Below are positions 7,015 to 15,723 of a stretch of 21,807 nt of DNA, one piece after another. Position numbers and translations under genes: made by a program. The first letter of the stretch is position 1, and every line of letters begins with the position of its first letter. The DNA is from Chloroflexota bacterium (GTDB lineage: Bacteria > Chloroflexota > FW602-bin22 > JACPRP01): the NCBI GenBank assembly GCA_016210495.1, contig JACQUC010000171.1, forward strand, positions 1-21,807, given 5' to 3'. The notes under the pieces were generated by a model. It was not told the DNA's origin. It did no database searches and was given only the letters and a program-made list of their open reading frames with translations.

Positions 7015-7136
7015 ACCCTGGCCTCACTGGAAGTGGAGTGAATCAGTCGTTAGGCCGCTATTCTTACACGGTTGCGAACGCAATGCAAGGGGTTTGATGT
7101 GAAGCGGTTCTTCAAGCGGGAGTACGGCCCTCACCC

Positions 7137-7174
7137 TAACCCTCTCCCAGAGGGAGAGGGGACAGCGCGAGGGG
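7137..7174. repeat. REP-like element (CCCTAACCCTCTCCC type)
   Basis: CCCTCTCCC (7140-7148) and GGGAGAGGG (7152-7160) are perfect 9-bp arms around a 3-base loop, preceded by CCTAA and followed by GACAGCGC. A diverged copy of the same element lies at 21206-21240. It sits between the MFS start and the end of the ABC operon. Confidence 0.6.
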
Positions 7175-7249
7175 GCGACCAGCGGTCACCCCCAAATTGA
7201 GGCGGAAGAACAATGACGTCGATGTTTGCGCAGCTGGGTGCCCGTGGAG

Positions 7250-7278
7250 AATCCGCGCGTCGCGCCTAGGCGCGGATT
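7250..7278 (-). terminator. Hairpin over the permease stop codon (weak terminator candidate)
   Basis: AATCCGCGC (7250-7258) and GCGCGGATT (7270-7278) pair perfectly. Inside them GCGCCTAGGCGC (7262-7273) is a 12-bp palindrome covering the stop codon. There is no T-tract after it on the minus strand, so termination would have to be non-canonical. Confidence 0.3.
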
Positions 7279-8210
7279 TCCTGTCGCATGAACCGAATGT
7301 AGGACACAGCGAAACAGATTAGGGTCAGGGCTACCATTCCCACCAACTGGGGCCAGACGACCATCAGGCTCTGGGCGAGAGGCAGCGGGCTCGAGATCAT
7401 CCCCATCACGTCCCTTACCAGGACAGGGCCAAGCGTTCTCACGTTGGGCGTGAGAATTGTGACTGTGACTTCCTGGTAGAGCGTCGTCGGCGAAACCCGA
7501 CTCATCATCAGCTTGGCATTCTCGTGAAAAAGCAGCCCCTCGATGTCTTCCTCGCCTGCCGGTGAAAACACGGCGTCCGCGACCACGCCAGCGATCATCG
7601 CCACGAAGAAGGTACAGAATATCCAGACCGCCATCCCGGCCAGGGCAGAGGTAGCGGTCTGGCGGAAGAAGATCGAGAATAGAATTGCCAGTCCCATCCA
7701 AAAGGCAACGTACACGACGGAGAGGGCCAGAAACGCAACCATTCTGGATATCTCGTCGATGGTCGGTGGCACGCCCAACAGCCGCAGCCCCATTCCCGCC
7801 ACGATCAGCCCCGTGGCAAAGATCATCGCCGCGACGGTCGCCACGCCCGCCAAGAACTTACCGTTTATCACCGAATCACGGAATATAGGCTGGGACAGCA
7901 CGCGGCTCAGAGTTCCTCTGGCTTGTTCGCTATTGATAGCATCAAAGCCCAGGGCTAGCCCTACCAGGGGACCCAGGAAGCCGATAAAGGCTATGAAGGG
8001 CGGCAGATTTCCGTTGGATGCGGTGAAAAGCCGCAAGAAGACGAACGAAGACGCCGCGTTTGCGCCCAAAAGATCGTCTCTTACTGACTGGGCGGCGACG
8101 TAAGTGGCCGATAGCGCGGTAAAGAAGATCAGAGCAAACAAGATAACGAACCGCTTGCTACCGAGATGGTCGGCCAGTTCCTTCCTGAAAACCGCTAGTA
8201 AGCCTGGCAT
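7266..8210 (-). CDS. ABC-2 type transporter permease
   Basis: This 314-residue protein has about six hydrophobic segments. It starts with FRKELADHLGSKRF, a typical N-terminal cytoplasmic stretch of ABC-2 and NosY-type permeases, and contains INSEQARGTLSRVLSQPI, the coupling-helix region of the same family. A large extracytoplasmic region (about 215-265) separates the last two helix groups. It begins 4 bases after the ATPase stop with GGGAGGG as ribosome site, so the two are co-transcribed and should form one transporter. The substrate is unknown. Pairing with a NEW3 surface protein recalls NosDFY-type cassettes that act on envelope-exposed substrates, but no copper-site genes are present. Confidence 0.9.
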   Translation of the reverse strand: MPGLLAVFRKELADHLGSKRFVILFALIFFTALSATYVAAQSVRDDLLGANAASSFVFLRLFTASNGNLPPFIAFIGFLGPLVGLALGFDAINSEQARGTLSRVLSQPIFRDSVINGKFLAGVATVAAMIFATGLIVAGMGLRLLGVPPTIDEISRMVAFLALSVVYVAFWMGLAILFSIFFRQTATSALAGMAVWIFCTFFVAMIAGVVADAVFSPAGEEDIEGLLFHENAKLMMSRVSPTTLYQEVTVTILTPNVRTLGPVLVRDVMGMISSPLPLAQSLMVVWPQLVGMVALTLICFAVSYIRFMRQEIRA

Positions 8211-8214
8211 ATTG

Positions 8215-9159
8215 CTATCCCTCCCGGAAATACTTCAAGTAGATATCTTCCAGGCCGTAGGAGCGCATGCGCAGGTGGAGAAGGGAGGCCCCGCTTTGCA
8301 CGATACACCTGGCCACTTCGGCCCTGGTGTCCCGGGCGCACGAAATGAGCATAACATCCTCTGCCTGGTCGATGGTCTTAACGCCGTCGATGCCACGCAA
8401 TGCGTCAGTCAGGACGCCGTTTGCCGGAGCCGCCTGAACCTCGATGACCACCGGGTGGCCGCCCATTATCTGTGCGCCGAGGGTGTCTATGGGCCCTTCG
8501 GCCACCATACGGCCCTTCACGAAGATGCCGACACGATTACAGATCTGTTGCACCTGATGGAGCAGGTGCGAGGAGAGCAACACGGTTATCTTGTCTTCGT
8601 GAGCCATGTGCACGATGAGGTCTAGCATCTGCCTCACACCGTCAGGGTCGATGCCCAGCGTTGGCTCGTCCAGGAAAACCAGCTTCGGATTCTTGATCAA
8701 CACGTCGGCGATGCCCAGCCTCTGGCGCATACCTCGTGAGAACTTTCCCACCTTCTTGGTTGCTACGTCGGAAAGACCGACGCGACCAAGTAGGTATTCG
8801 ATACGCTCGTCCGCCTCCCGTGCCGGCAAGCCGTTGAGGTCCGCCGTATAGCGGAGGTTCTCGACGGCCGAGAGTTCCTCGTAGAAACCCACGTTATCCG
8901 GTAGATACCCGACGAGCCTTTTGACTTGCAAAGGGTCCCGGGTGGAATCGTGCCCACAGACCCTGGCAACCCCTGATGCGGGCTCTGTCAGGCCAAGCAG
9001 CATCAGAATGGTCGTCGTCTTGCCTGCTCCGTTGGGGCCGAGCAGGCCAAAGATCTCTCCCTCTTTGATGCGCAGATTCAACTTGTCCACGGCGGTGAAA
9101 TCGCCGTAGCGTTTGGTCAACTCGACCGTCTCGACCACGAACTCGCTTGGCGCGCCCAT
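8215..9159 (-). CDS. ABC transporter ATP-binding protein
   Basis: This is a complete nucleotide-binding subunit of 314 residues. It has Walker [10 protein letters not shown] (41-49), signature SRGMRQR (141-147), Walker B LVFLDEP (160-166), D-loop GIDP and switch His198 in SSHLLHQ. The Q-loop region reads [13 protein letters not shown], the form seen in NosF/CcmA-like ATPases of ABC-2 systems. An extra C-terminal domain of about 90 residues follows the core. It energises the permease encoded just downstream. The ATG has AGGAGA in front and lies 2 bases after the stop of the NEW3 gene, indicating one operon. Confidence 0.93.
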   Translation of the reverse strand: MGAPSEFVVETVELTKRYGDFTAVDKLNLRIKEGEIFGLLGPNGAGKTTTILMLLGLTEPASGVARVCGHDSTRDPLQVKRLVGYLPDNVGFYEELSAVENLRYTADLNGLPAREADERIEYLLGRVGLSDVATKKVGKFSRGMRQRLGIADVLIKNPKLVFLDEPTLGIDPDGVRQMLDLIVHMAHEDKITVLLSSHLLHQVQQICNRVGIFVKGRMVAEGPIDTLGAQIMGGHPVVIEVQAAPANGVLTDALRGIDGVKTIDQAEDVMLISCARDTRAEVARCIVQSGASLLHLRMRSYGLEDIYLKYFREG

Positions 9160-9161
9160 GG

Positions 9162-10361
9162 CTATCTCCTGCTCAGTTGTCTGAAGACACCCACCAAACC
9201 GGCCACAACCGCCACCACGATGACAACGCCGACCCAGCCCCAGGTCGTCGGCGTCTCGACCGTGACCCTAAACTCCTTGCGGTCCGAGGTCTGAGCGTTG
9301 GATGCGCTGATAGAAACCACGTAGTCGCCGGCTATCGCCTTTTCGGATGGCTTTATGGTGACGTTGACTTCTCTCGTGGTGTTCATCGGCACGGAATCGA
9401 GCTTCTCGGGATTGAAGGTGATCGTCCAGCCGTCCGGCTTCGTCGAGGAGAATGAGACATCCTTGAGCTCGGCTGACCCCATGTTCAGCACAATGATGGA
9501 CGTCGTCGTGGCGGAGCCGGCGGTGGCCTGGGCGTTCAGCCGACCAGAGGACGTGGATACGGACATACCAAACGTGCCGGTCAGCCCAACCTTTAGATTC
9601 GCGGTAGCGCGGTCGCCGCCAGCAGAGGCCGTTACCTCGATTGGATACTCACCAGCTTCCGAACGCTCCAGCGGCGTAACTTGCACGTTTATTCCCGAAG
9701 TTTCGCCGGCTTTCACGCGGATTGTCGAGATTTGCTTCGACTCGTAGGAGGGCTGGAACGATACCTCCCAGCCATCTGGCGCCTGGCTAGCAAGGTTGAA
9801 CAGGGTCTCCTCGTCCCCCTCGTTCTTCAGGTCCAATTTGAACTCGAACTTGTTCTTGGAAGAGCCCCGCAGCACGGGATACTGAGTCAGCAGGCTCACG
9901 CCCTTGGTCAACACCTTGTCCTGGATGCCCACGTTAAGCCTGAGAATCGAGGGCTCGACCCCGTCACCGCTCGCCCTGAGCACGAACTCGTAATCCTGGG
10001 GCTTGACGTCGGCAGGTGGTTTTGCCGAGAAATCGACATACTGCGACTTGGCGGGGGCGACGGAGATCTTGCGGACCACGTTTCCTCCCGACTTGAGCAC
10101 GGGATTCCATCCGTCAGGAGAACTTGTGATCGTCAGGTCCACGGACCTCCACTGCTGCCCTTTGTTGGCCACCTCGATAGAAAAGCTCGGGTTCTTGCCC
10201 TTGTCGATCACGACGCTCGGGAACGACGTCGTAAGCATAATGTCGCTCGACGGCTCCTGAGCCTGGGCAATTGAAACCCCTAGGGGACCGAGGACTGCTG
10301 TCAGCCCTAGCAATGCTGCCGCCAAAAAGGAGATGATTGCAAGGACCGGGCTCTTTTTCAT
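9162..10361 (-). CDS. Membrane-anchored NEW3-repeat surface protein
   Basis: This 399-residue protein has a signal peptide (KKSP then a hydrophobic run ending IAQAQ) and a C-terminal transmembrane helix ([20 protein letters not shown]) with a basic tail RQLSRR. Between them are three Ig-like beta-sandwich repeats of about 105 residues. Each carries the NEW3 pattern: a strand, then a DGW or PDGW motif ([27 protein letters not shown]), then a GDY or GEY motif ([16 protein letters not shown]). COG1470-type proteins of this kind are often first in operons with ABC-2 transporters, probably as an extracytoplasmic receptor or assembly factor. It leads the three-gene operon; the candidate promoter is at 10534-10563. 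Confidence 0.85.
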   Translation of the reverse strand: MKKSPVLAIISFLAAALLGLTAVLGPLGVSIAQAQEPSSDIMLTTSFPSVVIDKGKNPSFSIEVANKGQQWRSVDLTITSSPDGWNPVLKSGGNVVRKISVAPAKSQYVDFSAKPPADVKPQDYEFVLRASGDGVEPSILRLNVGIQDKVLTKGVSLLTQYPVLRGSSKNKFEFKLDLKNEGDEETLFNLASQAPDGWEVSFQPSYESKQISTIRVKAGETSGINVQVTPLERSEAGEYPIEVTASAGGDRATANLKVGLTGTFGMSVSTSSGRLNAQATAGSATTTSIIVLNMGSAELKDVSFSSTKPDGWTITFNPEKLDSVPMNTTREVNVTIKPSEKAIAGDYVVSISASNAQTSDRKEFRVTVETPTTWGWVGVVIVVAVVAGLVGVFRQLSRR

Positions 10362-10533
10362 ACGATATTCACCCTCCCATTGAAGTAATTGTGCGCTGAC
10401 GCCTCTAGCGCCGCGTTACAACCAAAGATGGGACGCCGATTGAGTCCCACTTGAAGTTCCAAGCGCGTGTCCCGAGATAGCTATGGACATCACGCGTACA
10501 ACAAAGCCGGCCGCACAAGACACACGGCGCTGA

Positions 10534-10563
10534 AATATAACAGAAAGCGTCCGTTTTTCGCAA
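10534..10563 (-). promoter_or_regulatory. Candidate promoter of the NEW3-ABC operon
   Basis: On the minus strand, TTGCGA (10558-10563), an 18-base spacer and TATATT (10534-10539, five of six consensus bases) lie about 170 bases before the NEW3 start. Confidence 0.4.
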
Positions 10564-10569
10564 GTTCTT

Positions 10570-10626
10570 GTTCAACACATTGAACGCGAGATGAGCCGCA
10601 ATGCTCACACACCTATGTTCATGAAC
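10570..10626. promoter_or_regulatory. Two GTTCA-TGAAC palindromes, possible operator
   Basis: GTTCAA-CACA-TTGAAC (10570-10585) lies 6 bases upstream of the -35 box of the minus promoter. GTTCATGAAC (10617-10626) is a second perfect palindrome with the same half-site GTTCA. Shared half-sites in a divergent promoter region suggest a dimeric regulator, but no regulator gene is nearby. Confidence 0.3.
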
Positions 10627-10746
10627 GAATGACGGCGAAAATGGTTGCGAGAAGTTGGCGATTTGGTGGCACGAGTTTTGCCAAGAATTACGGATAGGCC
10701 CAAGGGAGCTGATCTTTGACTAATTGGAGTAGGTGGAGGTTAAGCG

Positions 10747-11046
10747 ATGCGGTTCTTTGTGAAAACTGAGGTTCGCCAGGGCAAGCTGGATGATCTGGCC
10801 CGCAAGGTTGTGAACAGGGAGTTTACCCCTGTTGAAGGGAATATGGTCTGGGTGAGCCCGGACGGTCGCTTCGGCTATAACCTGGTGGAGGGACGTGACG
10901 AAGCCGACGTGTGCGCGAAGTTCGAGCCGTACGACGAATACGTCGTGCTGCTCGAGGTCAAGCCGATCGAGTCCATGGGGCAGTTCGTGGAGCGTTGGAA
11001 AAGCGTGCACGGCCTCGCCGGTCAGGTAGCCGGATTCACTTTCTGA
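10747..11046 (+). CDS. Small DUF3303-like protein
   Basis: This 99-residue soluble protein starts at an ATG preceded by GGAGG with a 6-base spacer. The layout is an N-terminal strand MRFFVKTEVRQGK, a glycine-containing middle (VSPDGRFGYNLVEGRDEADV) and a strand VVLLEVKPI near the C-terminal helix. This fits the ferredoxin-like alpha-beta fold of DUF3303-type proteins, which have no assigned activity. There are no cysteine pairs or membrane segments. The gene converges on actE with only 9 bases between stop codons and no visible terminator, so antisense overlap of the transcripts is likely. The coding call is firm; the family assignment is tentative. Confidence 0.7.
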   Translation: MRFFVKTEVRQGKLDDLARKVVNREFTPVEGNMVWVSPDGRFGYNLVEGRDEADVCAKFEPYDEYVVLLEVKPIESMGQFVERWKSVHGLAGQVAGFTF

Positions 11047-11055
11047 TGGCCGTAG

Positions 11056-11619
11056 CTACTGAGCTCCGCCGACGGAGCGAACGAAGTGGACGAGGAGCCA
11101 GCGCTCCTCGGCGGAAAGGAGATTTCGCCAGGGCGGCATGCCGCTGAGGCCGTTCTCGACGACGAAATAGATCTGGCTGTCGGTGCGGCCGGAGGCTATG
11201 GTGTTCGCGAAATCGCTGGGTGCACTGAGCCCGGCCTGTGCGAAATAGCCGGCCATCAGGCCGTTACCGCGGCCTGCTACGCCGTGGCAAGCGCGGCAGT
11301 TGATCTGGTACAGCTCGGCGGCACGCTGCACGTTGTCCGGGGTTCTAGGCACCGGGTTCTCGAGTTGGCGCTCCAAGCCGGGCGACCGGCCGACAATCGG
11401 CACGGCCCCGGCTGGAGGGTCCAGGCGGGGGGGTTCCTGGCGACGCACCGCCGCCGAGTAGTGCATCTCTGGGAAGATATCGAAGGGATAGGATGGGCCG
11501 CTCGGAATGCAGCCGGCCGCAGCTACCAGCAGGGCCTGTACGGCTATCAGTACCAGCCTGGTTCTTGGTATGAAATGGCACTGCCCGCGCCCTATTTTTG
11601 TCTTCCACATCTTCGACAT
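11056..11619 (-). CDS. actE: ACIII subunit ActE, monoheme c-type lipocytochrome
   Basis: This 187-residue protein has a signal segment (LVLIAVQALLVAAAGC) and lipobox Cys37, so it is probably anchored to the outer face of the membrane. A segment PFDIFPEMHYSAAVRRQEPPRLDPP follows, typical of ActE. The c-type heme site is CRACH (108-112) and the likely axial Met is in GMPPW (Met161). As the terminal electron carrier of alternative complex III it would take electrons from the ActA/ActB side and hand them to a soluble carrier or oxidase. It is the last gene of the operon, 11 bases after actD. Confidence 0.88.
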   Translation of the reverse strand: MSKMWKTKIGRGQCHFIPRTRLVLIAVQALLVAAAGCIPSGPSYPFDIFPEMHYSAAVRRQEPPRLDPPAGAVPIVGRSPGLERQLENPVPRTPDNVQRAAELYQINCRACHGVAGRGNGLMAGYFAQAGLSAPSDFANTIASGRTDSQIYFVVENGLSGMPPWRNLLSAEERWLLVHFVRSVGGAQ

Positions 11620-11630
11620 TCTTCAAAATC

Positions 11631-12146
11631 CTAGCTTCCGCGCTCTCGAATCAGGTCCTCTGCCCCGGTGTCACGCAAAATGTCCTCGGCACGTGGAACC
11701 TCCGTCTCATCGGCGCGTATCAGGAGGCCGATGTATCCCACGGTGATTCGTGGGTCGTACAGACCAAGGCCCAGCCGTGGCAAGCGGGACTCGAAGAGTA
11801 GGCCAATGACTGTAACGATAATAGAGCCCAACATCGTGCCCTCGAAAACGATGATAACGCTGGGTGGAATGGACAGAAGGGGCTTACCGCCGGTGACCAA
11901 CGGAAAGGCCATCTGGAGGCCAATTACGAGCAAGAGGGCCACCGAGCACCCAATGGCGGCGCCGGCTATGGCGAAATAGGGCAGGCGGTTGAGAACCGGG
12001 TGTTCGCCGAATGCTCCTTCGGGGTAAGGAGTGCCGGTCAGTATCTCGAAGTTCTTCTCGGTAAAGCCCGCCTGTCGCAGCGCAGCTACCCCGTCGGCTG
12101 CTGCCCCAGCTTGGGGGTACAAGCCAAGAACCGATTTTGTCGCCAT
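11631..12146 (-). CDS. actD: ACIII subunit ActD (DUF3341)
   Basis: This 171-residue protein of the DUF3341 family starts with a small alpha-beta domain (SVLGLYPQAGAAADGVAALRQAGF). It continues with YPEGAFGEHPV and two transmembrane helices (about 57-80 and 95-118), then a C-terminal stretch with HPRLGLGLYDPR-like sequence (RLPRLGLGLYDPRI). ActD is a scaffold subunit of alternative complex III without cofactors that packs beside ActC. A GAGG lies before the ATG, and only 9 bases separate it from the actC stop. Length and motif order match the family. Confidence 0.9.
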   Translation of the reverse strand: MATKSVLGLYPQAGAAADGVAALRQAGFTEKNFEILTGTPYPEGAFGEHPVLNRLPYFAIAGAAIGCSVALLLVIGLQMAFPLVTGGKPLLSIPPSVIIVFEGTMLGSIIVTVIGLLFESRLPRLGLGLYDPRITVGYIGLLIRADETEVPRAEDILRDTGAEDLIRERGS

Positions 12147-12155
12147 AGTTCGACC

Positions 12156-13526
12156 TCACTCCTTGATGACGGCCGGGACCTTTTGCCGGCCTATCTCGAT
12201 CTCTTGCTTCACTATTTGACCCTCTTTGACTGCGAACATAGGAACGATGGGAAAGATCTTGGAAAATATCAGCAGGCCCAGGGAAACGAACATAAAGGAG
12301 CCGAGGACAATCGTGATCTCGGGCACGCTTGGCGTGTAAGATCCCCACACGAATGTGAAAGGCTGCCTGAACTGCAAACTTGGGACGAAGATCAAGAACC
12401 GCTCCAGCCACATGCCGACTTGCACCAGCAGGCCCGTCCAGAGCATAACCGACGGCATCCTCCGGAATCGACGTACGCACCAGATCGGTACGGGGATAAT
12501 GTAAGCTGTTAATATGAAGATTACCGATAGCAGATTGTACGGCCAGGTCAGGAACTGGAGCTGCCGGACGGCAAGCTCCTGATTCTCCTGGGTGATTAGG
12601 CCAAACGACACTTCCAAAAAGAAAAAGAACAGCCAGCCGGTAGCAATGGCGATCAGGAGGCGGCCGATGGCGTCAAAGTGGTCCGAGGTAATGTACTTCC
12701 CAAGGCCGGTGGCTCGCTGGAAGATGGCCATAACGGCTGCAACTGCCGCGACGCCAGAGTGCATGGCCCCGATAACAAAGTAAGGCCCGAAGACGGTCGC
12801 GTGCCACGTCGGCACCAACGACATCCCGAAGTCCCAGGAGACAATGCTGTGAACCGAGACGAAGACCGCGAGCACCAGGGCAGCGAGAAGCACGTTGCCG
12901 AGGTAGTGAACGCGCCATTGGCGGGGTGTGCCCCGAAAGCCGAGGGACAGCGCACCGTAGAGCCGCCGTCGCCATCCTGTGGCGTGTGCAGCGGCGGTAG
13001 CCATATCCGGAATAAGGCCTATGAAGACCAGAAGCGAGCTAGCTGTAAGATAGGTGGAAATGGCGGCCAGGTCCCAGACGAGTGGCGAACGAACGTTCGG
13101 GAAGATTCCTCGATCCAGGTCGTATGGGAGGAGCCAGTACACGGTTCGCCACGGGCGACCTGTATGGATAAACACCATCAGGCCGGCTGTAAGGAGGGAG
13201 AAGACCGTCAGAACCTCGGCCATTCGGGTTAACGGACGCCGCCATTCAGCCTGGCTGAGATGGAGGATGGCGGAAATCATCACTCCCGCGTGGCTGATTC
13301 CAATCCAGAATACGAAAGTAGTAATGAAGAAGGCCCAGTAGACGGGTCGGTTGAGGCCGGTCACCCAGAGGCCCTCGTAGATCACGTAACCATACATCAA
13401 CGCCGCTGCAAGCACGAAGGTGCCAAGAATGGCGGCTGCCAACCAGAACCACGCCGGAGTAACCAGAACGAAGTGGAGAAGGTCTCTGTGTACCTGTCGA
13501 TCTGTCAAGGCGTAACGCTCTTGCAT
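12156..13526 (-). CDS. actC: ACIII subunit ActC, NrfD/PsrC-like quinol-binding membrane protein
   Basis: This 456-residue protein with about ten hydrophobic segments belongs to the NrfD/PsrC family. The family fingerprint is intact: WIGISHAGVMISAIL (His79), FIHTGRPWR (His121), PLVWDLAA (Asp152) and VHSIVSWDFGMSLVP-WH (His226, Asp232, His242). The spacing of His121, Asp152 and Asp232 fits the quinol-site and proton-path residues described for ActC in ACIII structures. It should oxidise menaquinol near the outer membrane face and pass electrons to ActB. An AGGA ribosome site precedes the ATG. It follows the degenerate NrfD paralogue by 36 bases. Confidence 0.9.
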   Translation of the reverse strand: MQERYALTDRQVHRDLLHFVLVTPAWFWLAAAILGTFVLAAALMYGYVIYEGLWVTGLNRPVYWAFFITTFVFWIGISHAGVMISAILHLSQAEWRRPLTRMAEVLTVFSLLTAGLMVFIHTGRPWRTVYWLLPYDLDRGIFPNVRSPLVWDLAAISTYLTASSLLVFIGLIPDMATAAAHATGWRRRLYGALSLGFRGTPRQWRVHYLGNVLLAALVLAVFVSVHSIVSWDFGMSLVPTWHATVFGPYFVIGAMHSGVAAVAAVMAIFQRATGLGKYITSDHFDAIGRLLIAIATGWLFFFFLEVSFGLITQENQELAVRQLQFLTWPYNLLSVIFILTAYIIPVPIWCVRRFRRMPSVMLWTGLLVQVGMWLERFLIFVPSLQFRQPFTFVWGSYTPSVPEITIVLGSFMFVSLGLLIFSKIFPIVPMFAVKEGQIVKQEIEIGRQKVPAVIKE

Positions 13527-13562
13527 TGTTTTCCTACGGACCTCCTAGGTTTCGCCGATCCG

Positions 13563-14936
13563 CTAATCCGGTTTGCCCAGAACCGTGTATTTCCCACTCA
13601 GGAAGCGACGATGCACGTGCAGGAGCGCTCCCTGCTTCAGTTGCCATATGCTCATCGGCGGCACGATCTTGGCTGCCGCTACGTACAGTAAGGCGGCTCC
13701 TGCCAGTGTGCCGAGCACCATCAGCACGTCGAAGCCGTCGGGCAGGTGCGTTGGAGGTATCTGTGTCAGTTGGTGCGCGGTCGTTTCCTCGATGGAGAAT
13801 GCGGCCACGTAGTGGCGAATTCTTTCGAAGAAGTTGCCAGCCAAGACGCTCAGGGCGACCAGTGTCGGCCCGAGAACGGTGTTGCGGACCCGGTACTGAA
13901 TCAGGGCGAATAGCGGGACGACGAAGGAAAGCGTGAAGGCGAGGAGCCAGGGCGCGAAGTAAGGCCCAAATTCTAGAAAAAGAAGCAGCATCTGCTCCCG
14001 CGACGTGCGCCCGTACCACCTTGTAAGGAAGTCTGCCCACCTTGGATAGAACCAGAGAAGACAAAGCGCGAGCAGGATCTTGGACGGTTCGCGGAAATGA
14101 TCGACAAGGATGTAGCGTTCGAGACCACCCCACCGTCGCCAAACGTACATCGCGACGATGGTCGCCGCCAGACCCGCCTGCAAAGCTCCAATAAGGCTGA
14201 TGGCTGGAAACACGGAGCTGATCCAGCCTGGGACGAGTGTCATGGCGAAATCCAATGGAATAACCAGGTGCACCAGAACGACCAGCATCAAGTAAAACGC
14301 ACCCAGGAAGGAAGAGCCAACGCGCAGAATCGTCCACTGGCGTGGTGTGCCCTGCCAGTTGAGAGCGAGACGAGCGTAAAAGCGGCGACGCGTGCTGGGA
14401 AGGAGGTCTCTGGCGGCCGCAAAGTCGGGCAGCGTGGACAGATAGAGGATGACGAGGCCAAGCGCCACGGTAGCCAGCATCGCGACAGCGTCCCAAAGCC
14501 AGGGCGCGAACGGCCAGTCGAACCATAAGGTCCTTCGGCCTGCCAGTGGAGGCAAGGTGGATACCAGTGGCACGTAAAGAAGAAGGCTCATCAGGCTTGC
14601 CACCGAGAACAATTGGGAGATGCGAATGAGCGGCCAGCGCCACGCGGCCTTGGTGAAGCTGAGGCCGATGGCGACAACCGGCGCGGGCAGAGCCGTGGCA
14701 AGAAGGTACGCGAGGGCGGTGGCAAGGTAGCCCCAGGAAATGCGGTGGTCCGGACCCACAGATGTAAGACGAATGGCGAAGGCGATGGCTCCCAGGACGA
14801 ACAGGACTCCCAAGACAATCGCCATAGCCCGGAACTGTGGTCCTGGCGTGAGGCGATCCAATATGTCCAAAGTGATCTGTCGATCGGTCAGCTCGTGCTC
14901 CGGACGGCTGTGAGCCAAATCGCGGCTTTCCTCCAT
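13563..14936 (-). CDS. Second NrfD-like ACIII membrane subunit (ActF-like, degenerate)
   Basis: This 457-residue, roughly ten-helix protein is paralogous to the ActC next to it. Both share GTPRQW near the middle, a VWD- or LWD-type helix start (here Asp149) and a DF-MSLVP/DFAMTLVP box (here Asp229). The positions matching His79, His121 and His242 of ActC are not His here (APVVAIG, YVPLV, GWISS). That fits an ActF-type subunit that keeps the fold but probably does not oxidise quinol. In most ACIII operons known to me ActF comes after ActE; here its counterpart precedes actC. A GAGG lies before the ATG, and the gene starts 5 bases after the Fe-S subunit. Family identity is firm; the ActF label is by elimination. 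Confidence 0.83.
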   Translation of the reverse strand: MEESRDLAHSRPEHELTDRQITLDILDRLTPGPQFRAMAIVLGVLFVLGAIAFAIRLTSVGPDHRISWGYLATALAYLLATALPAPVVAIGLSFTKAAWRWPLIRISQLFSVASLMSLLLYVPLVSTLPPLAGRRTLWFDWPFAPWLWDAVAMLATVALGLVILYLSTLPDFAAARDLLPSTRRRFYARLALNWQGTPRQWTILRVGSSFLGAFYLMLVVLVHLVIPLDFAMTLVPGWISSVFPAISLIGALQAGLAATIVAMYVWRRWGGLERYILVDHFREPSKILLALCLLWFYPRWADFLTRWYGRTSREQMLLLFLEFGPYFAPWLLAFTLSFVVPLFALIQYRVRNTVLGPTLVALSVLAGNFFERIRHYVAAFSIEETTAHQLTQIPPTHLPDGFDVLMVLGTLAGAALLYVAAAKIVPPMSIWQLKQGALLHVHRRFLSGKYTVLGKPD

Positions 14937-14941
14937 CTCGG

Positions 14942-15709
14942 TTACCTCGTGCGCTCGTTCGGCGTGTGTGGCTCCGGCGCCTCCTTCGTCTGCGGGGGAA
15001 AGGGATCGACTTTCTTGAGGTAGGTTATCGATGGCTCTGTCCCGAGCTCGCCCAGCAGGAGGTAGCCACGTGGATCTCGAGCCAACTGGGAAACCCGACT
15101 GTTCTGGTCGTTTAGGTCACCGAAGACGAGCACATCCGGCGGGCAGGCCTGGGCGCAGGCCGGTTGGAACTCCAGATCGCGCAACGCCCGGCCTTCGCGC
15201 TTGGCTATGCGCTCGGCGCGCCGTATACGTTGAACGCAGAAAGTGCACTTCTCCATGATTCCTCTGAAACGCACCGTCACGTCACTGTTCAACTGATTGT
15301 GCAGGGGCTCCGACCATTCGGGCTGCGCAAAGTTGAAGAAGCGGACGTGCCACGGGCAGTTGTTGCCGCAGTAGCGTGTGCCGACACAGCGGTTGTACAC
15401 CTGGGTGTTCAATCCATCGTCGCTGCGATGCGTGGCGTAGACAGGGCAAACCGGCTCGCACGGGGCATTGGCACACTGTTGACACAGCACTGGAAGAAAG
15501 CGTGCCTTGATATCCGGGTACTCTCCGACCCAGTAGCGCTCGACGCGGATCCACTCGTGGGCACGATGCTGTAGATATGTCTCCTCGGTGTTGGTAGGTA
15601 TGTTGTTCTCGGCCTGGCAAGCTACCACGCAGGCCTGGCAGCCAGTGCAGCGGTCGACGTCCACAACCATGCCCCATCGGTGCCGGGAGACGATCGATTG
15701 TTCGGCCAT
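14942..15709 (-). CDS. ACIII Fe-S subunit ActB2 (separate gene)
   Basis: This 255-residue ferredoxin-like protein starts at the ATG at 15709, chosen because GGAGGC sits 4-5 bases upstream; a GTG four codons earlier is less likely. Four cluster motifs are visible: Cys21, 24, 27, 31 (CTGCQACVVAC); Cys76, 79, 84, 88 (CQQCANAPCEPVC); Cys108, Thr111, Cys114, Cys118 (CVGTRYCGNNC); and Cys155, 158, 185, 189. The Thr replacing the second Cys of the third motif predicts a [3Fe-4S] cluster beside three [4Fe-4S] clusters. That is the ActB2 signature, with the usual GTRYC-NNCP wording. In many ACIII operons this is the C-terminal half of a fused ActB; here it is a separate gene without its own signal peptide. 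Confidence 0.88.
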   Translation of the reverse strand: MAEQSIVSRHRWGMVVDVDRCTGCQACVVACQAENNIPTNTEETYLQHRAHEWIRVERYWVGEYPDIKARFLPVLCQQCANAPCEPVCPVYATHRSDDGLNTQVYNRCVGTRYCGNNCPWHVRFFNFAQPEWSEPLHNQLNSDVTVRFRGIMEKCTFCVQRIRRAERIAKREGRALRDLEFQPACAQACPPDVLVFGDLNDQNSRVSQLARDPRGYLLLGELGTEPSITYLKKVDPFPPQTKEAPEPHTPNERTR

Positions 15710-15723
15710 TCTTGCCTCCACGC

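Larger units (their letters stand above)
10362..10746. other. Intergenic region between divergent genes
   Basis: This 385-base spacer has lower GC than its surroundings. It holds the candidate minus-strand promoter, two GTTCA-type palindromes and, at its right end, the GGAGG ribosome site (10736-10740) of the plus-strand gene. A 67-codon frame here has no start signals or recognisable content. I see no RNA gene. Confidence 0.5.

Noticed and set aside
10405..10608. 67-codon minus-strand frame upstream of the NEW3 operon
   Set aside because: It has no ribosome site and no domain-like content, and it overlaps the candidate promoter.
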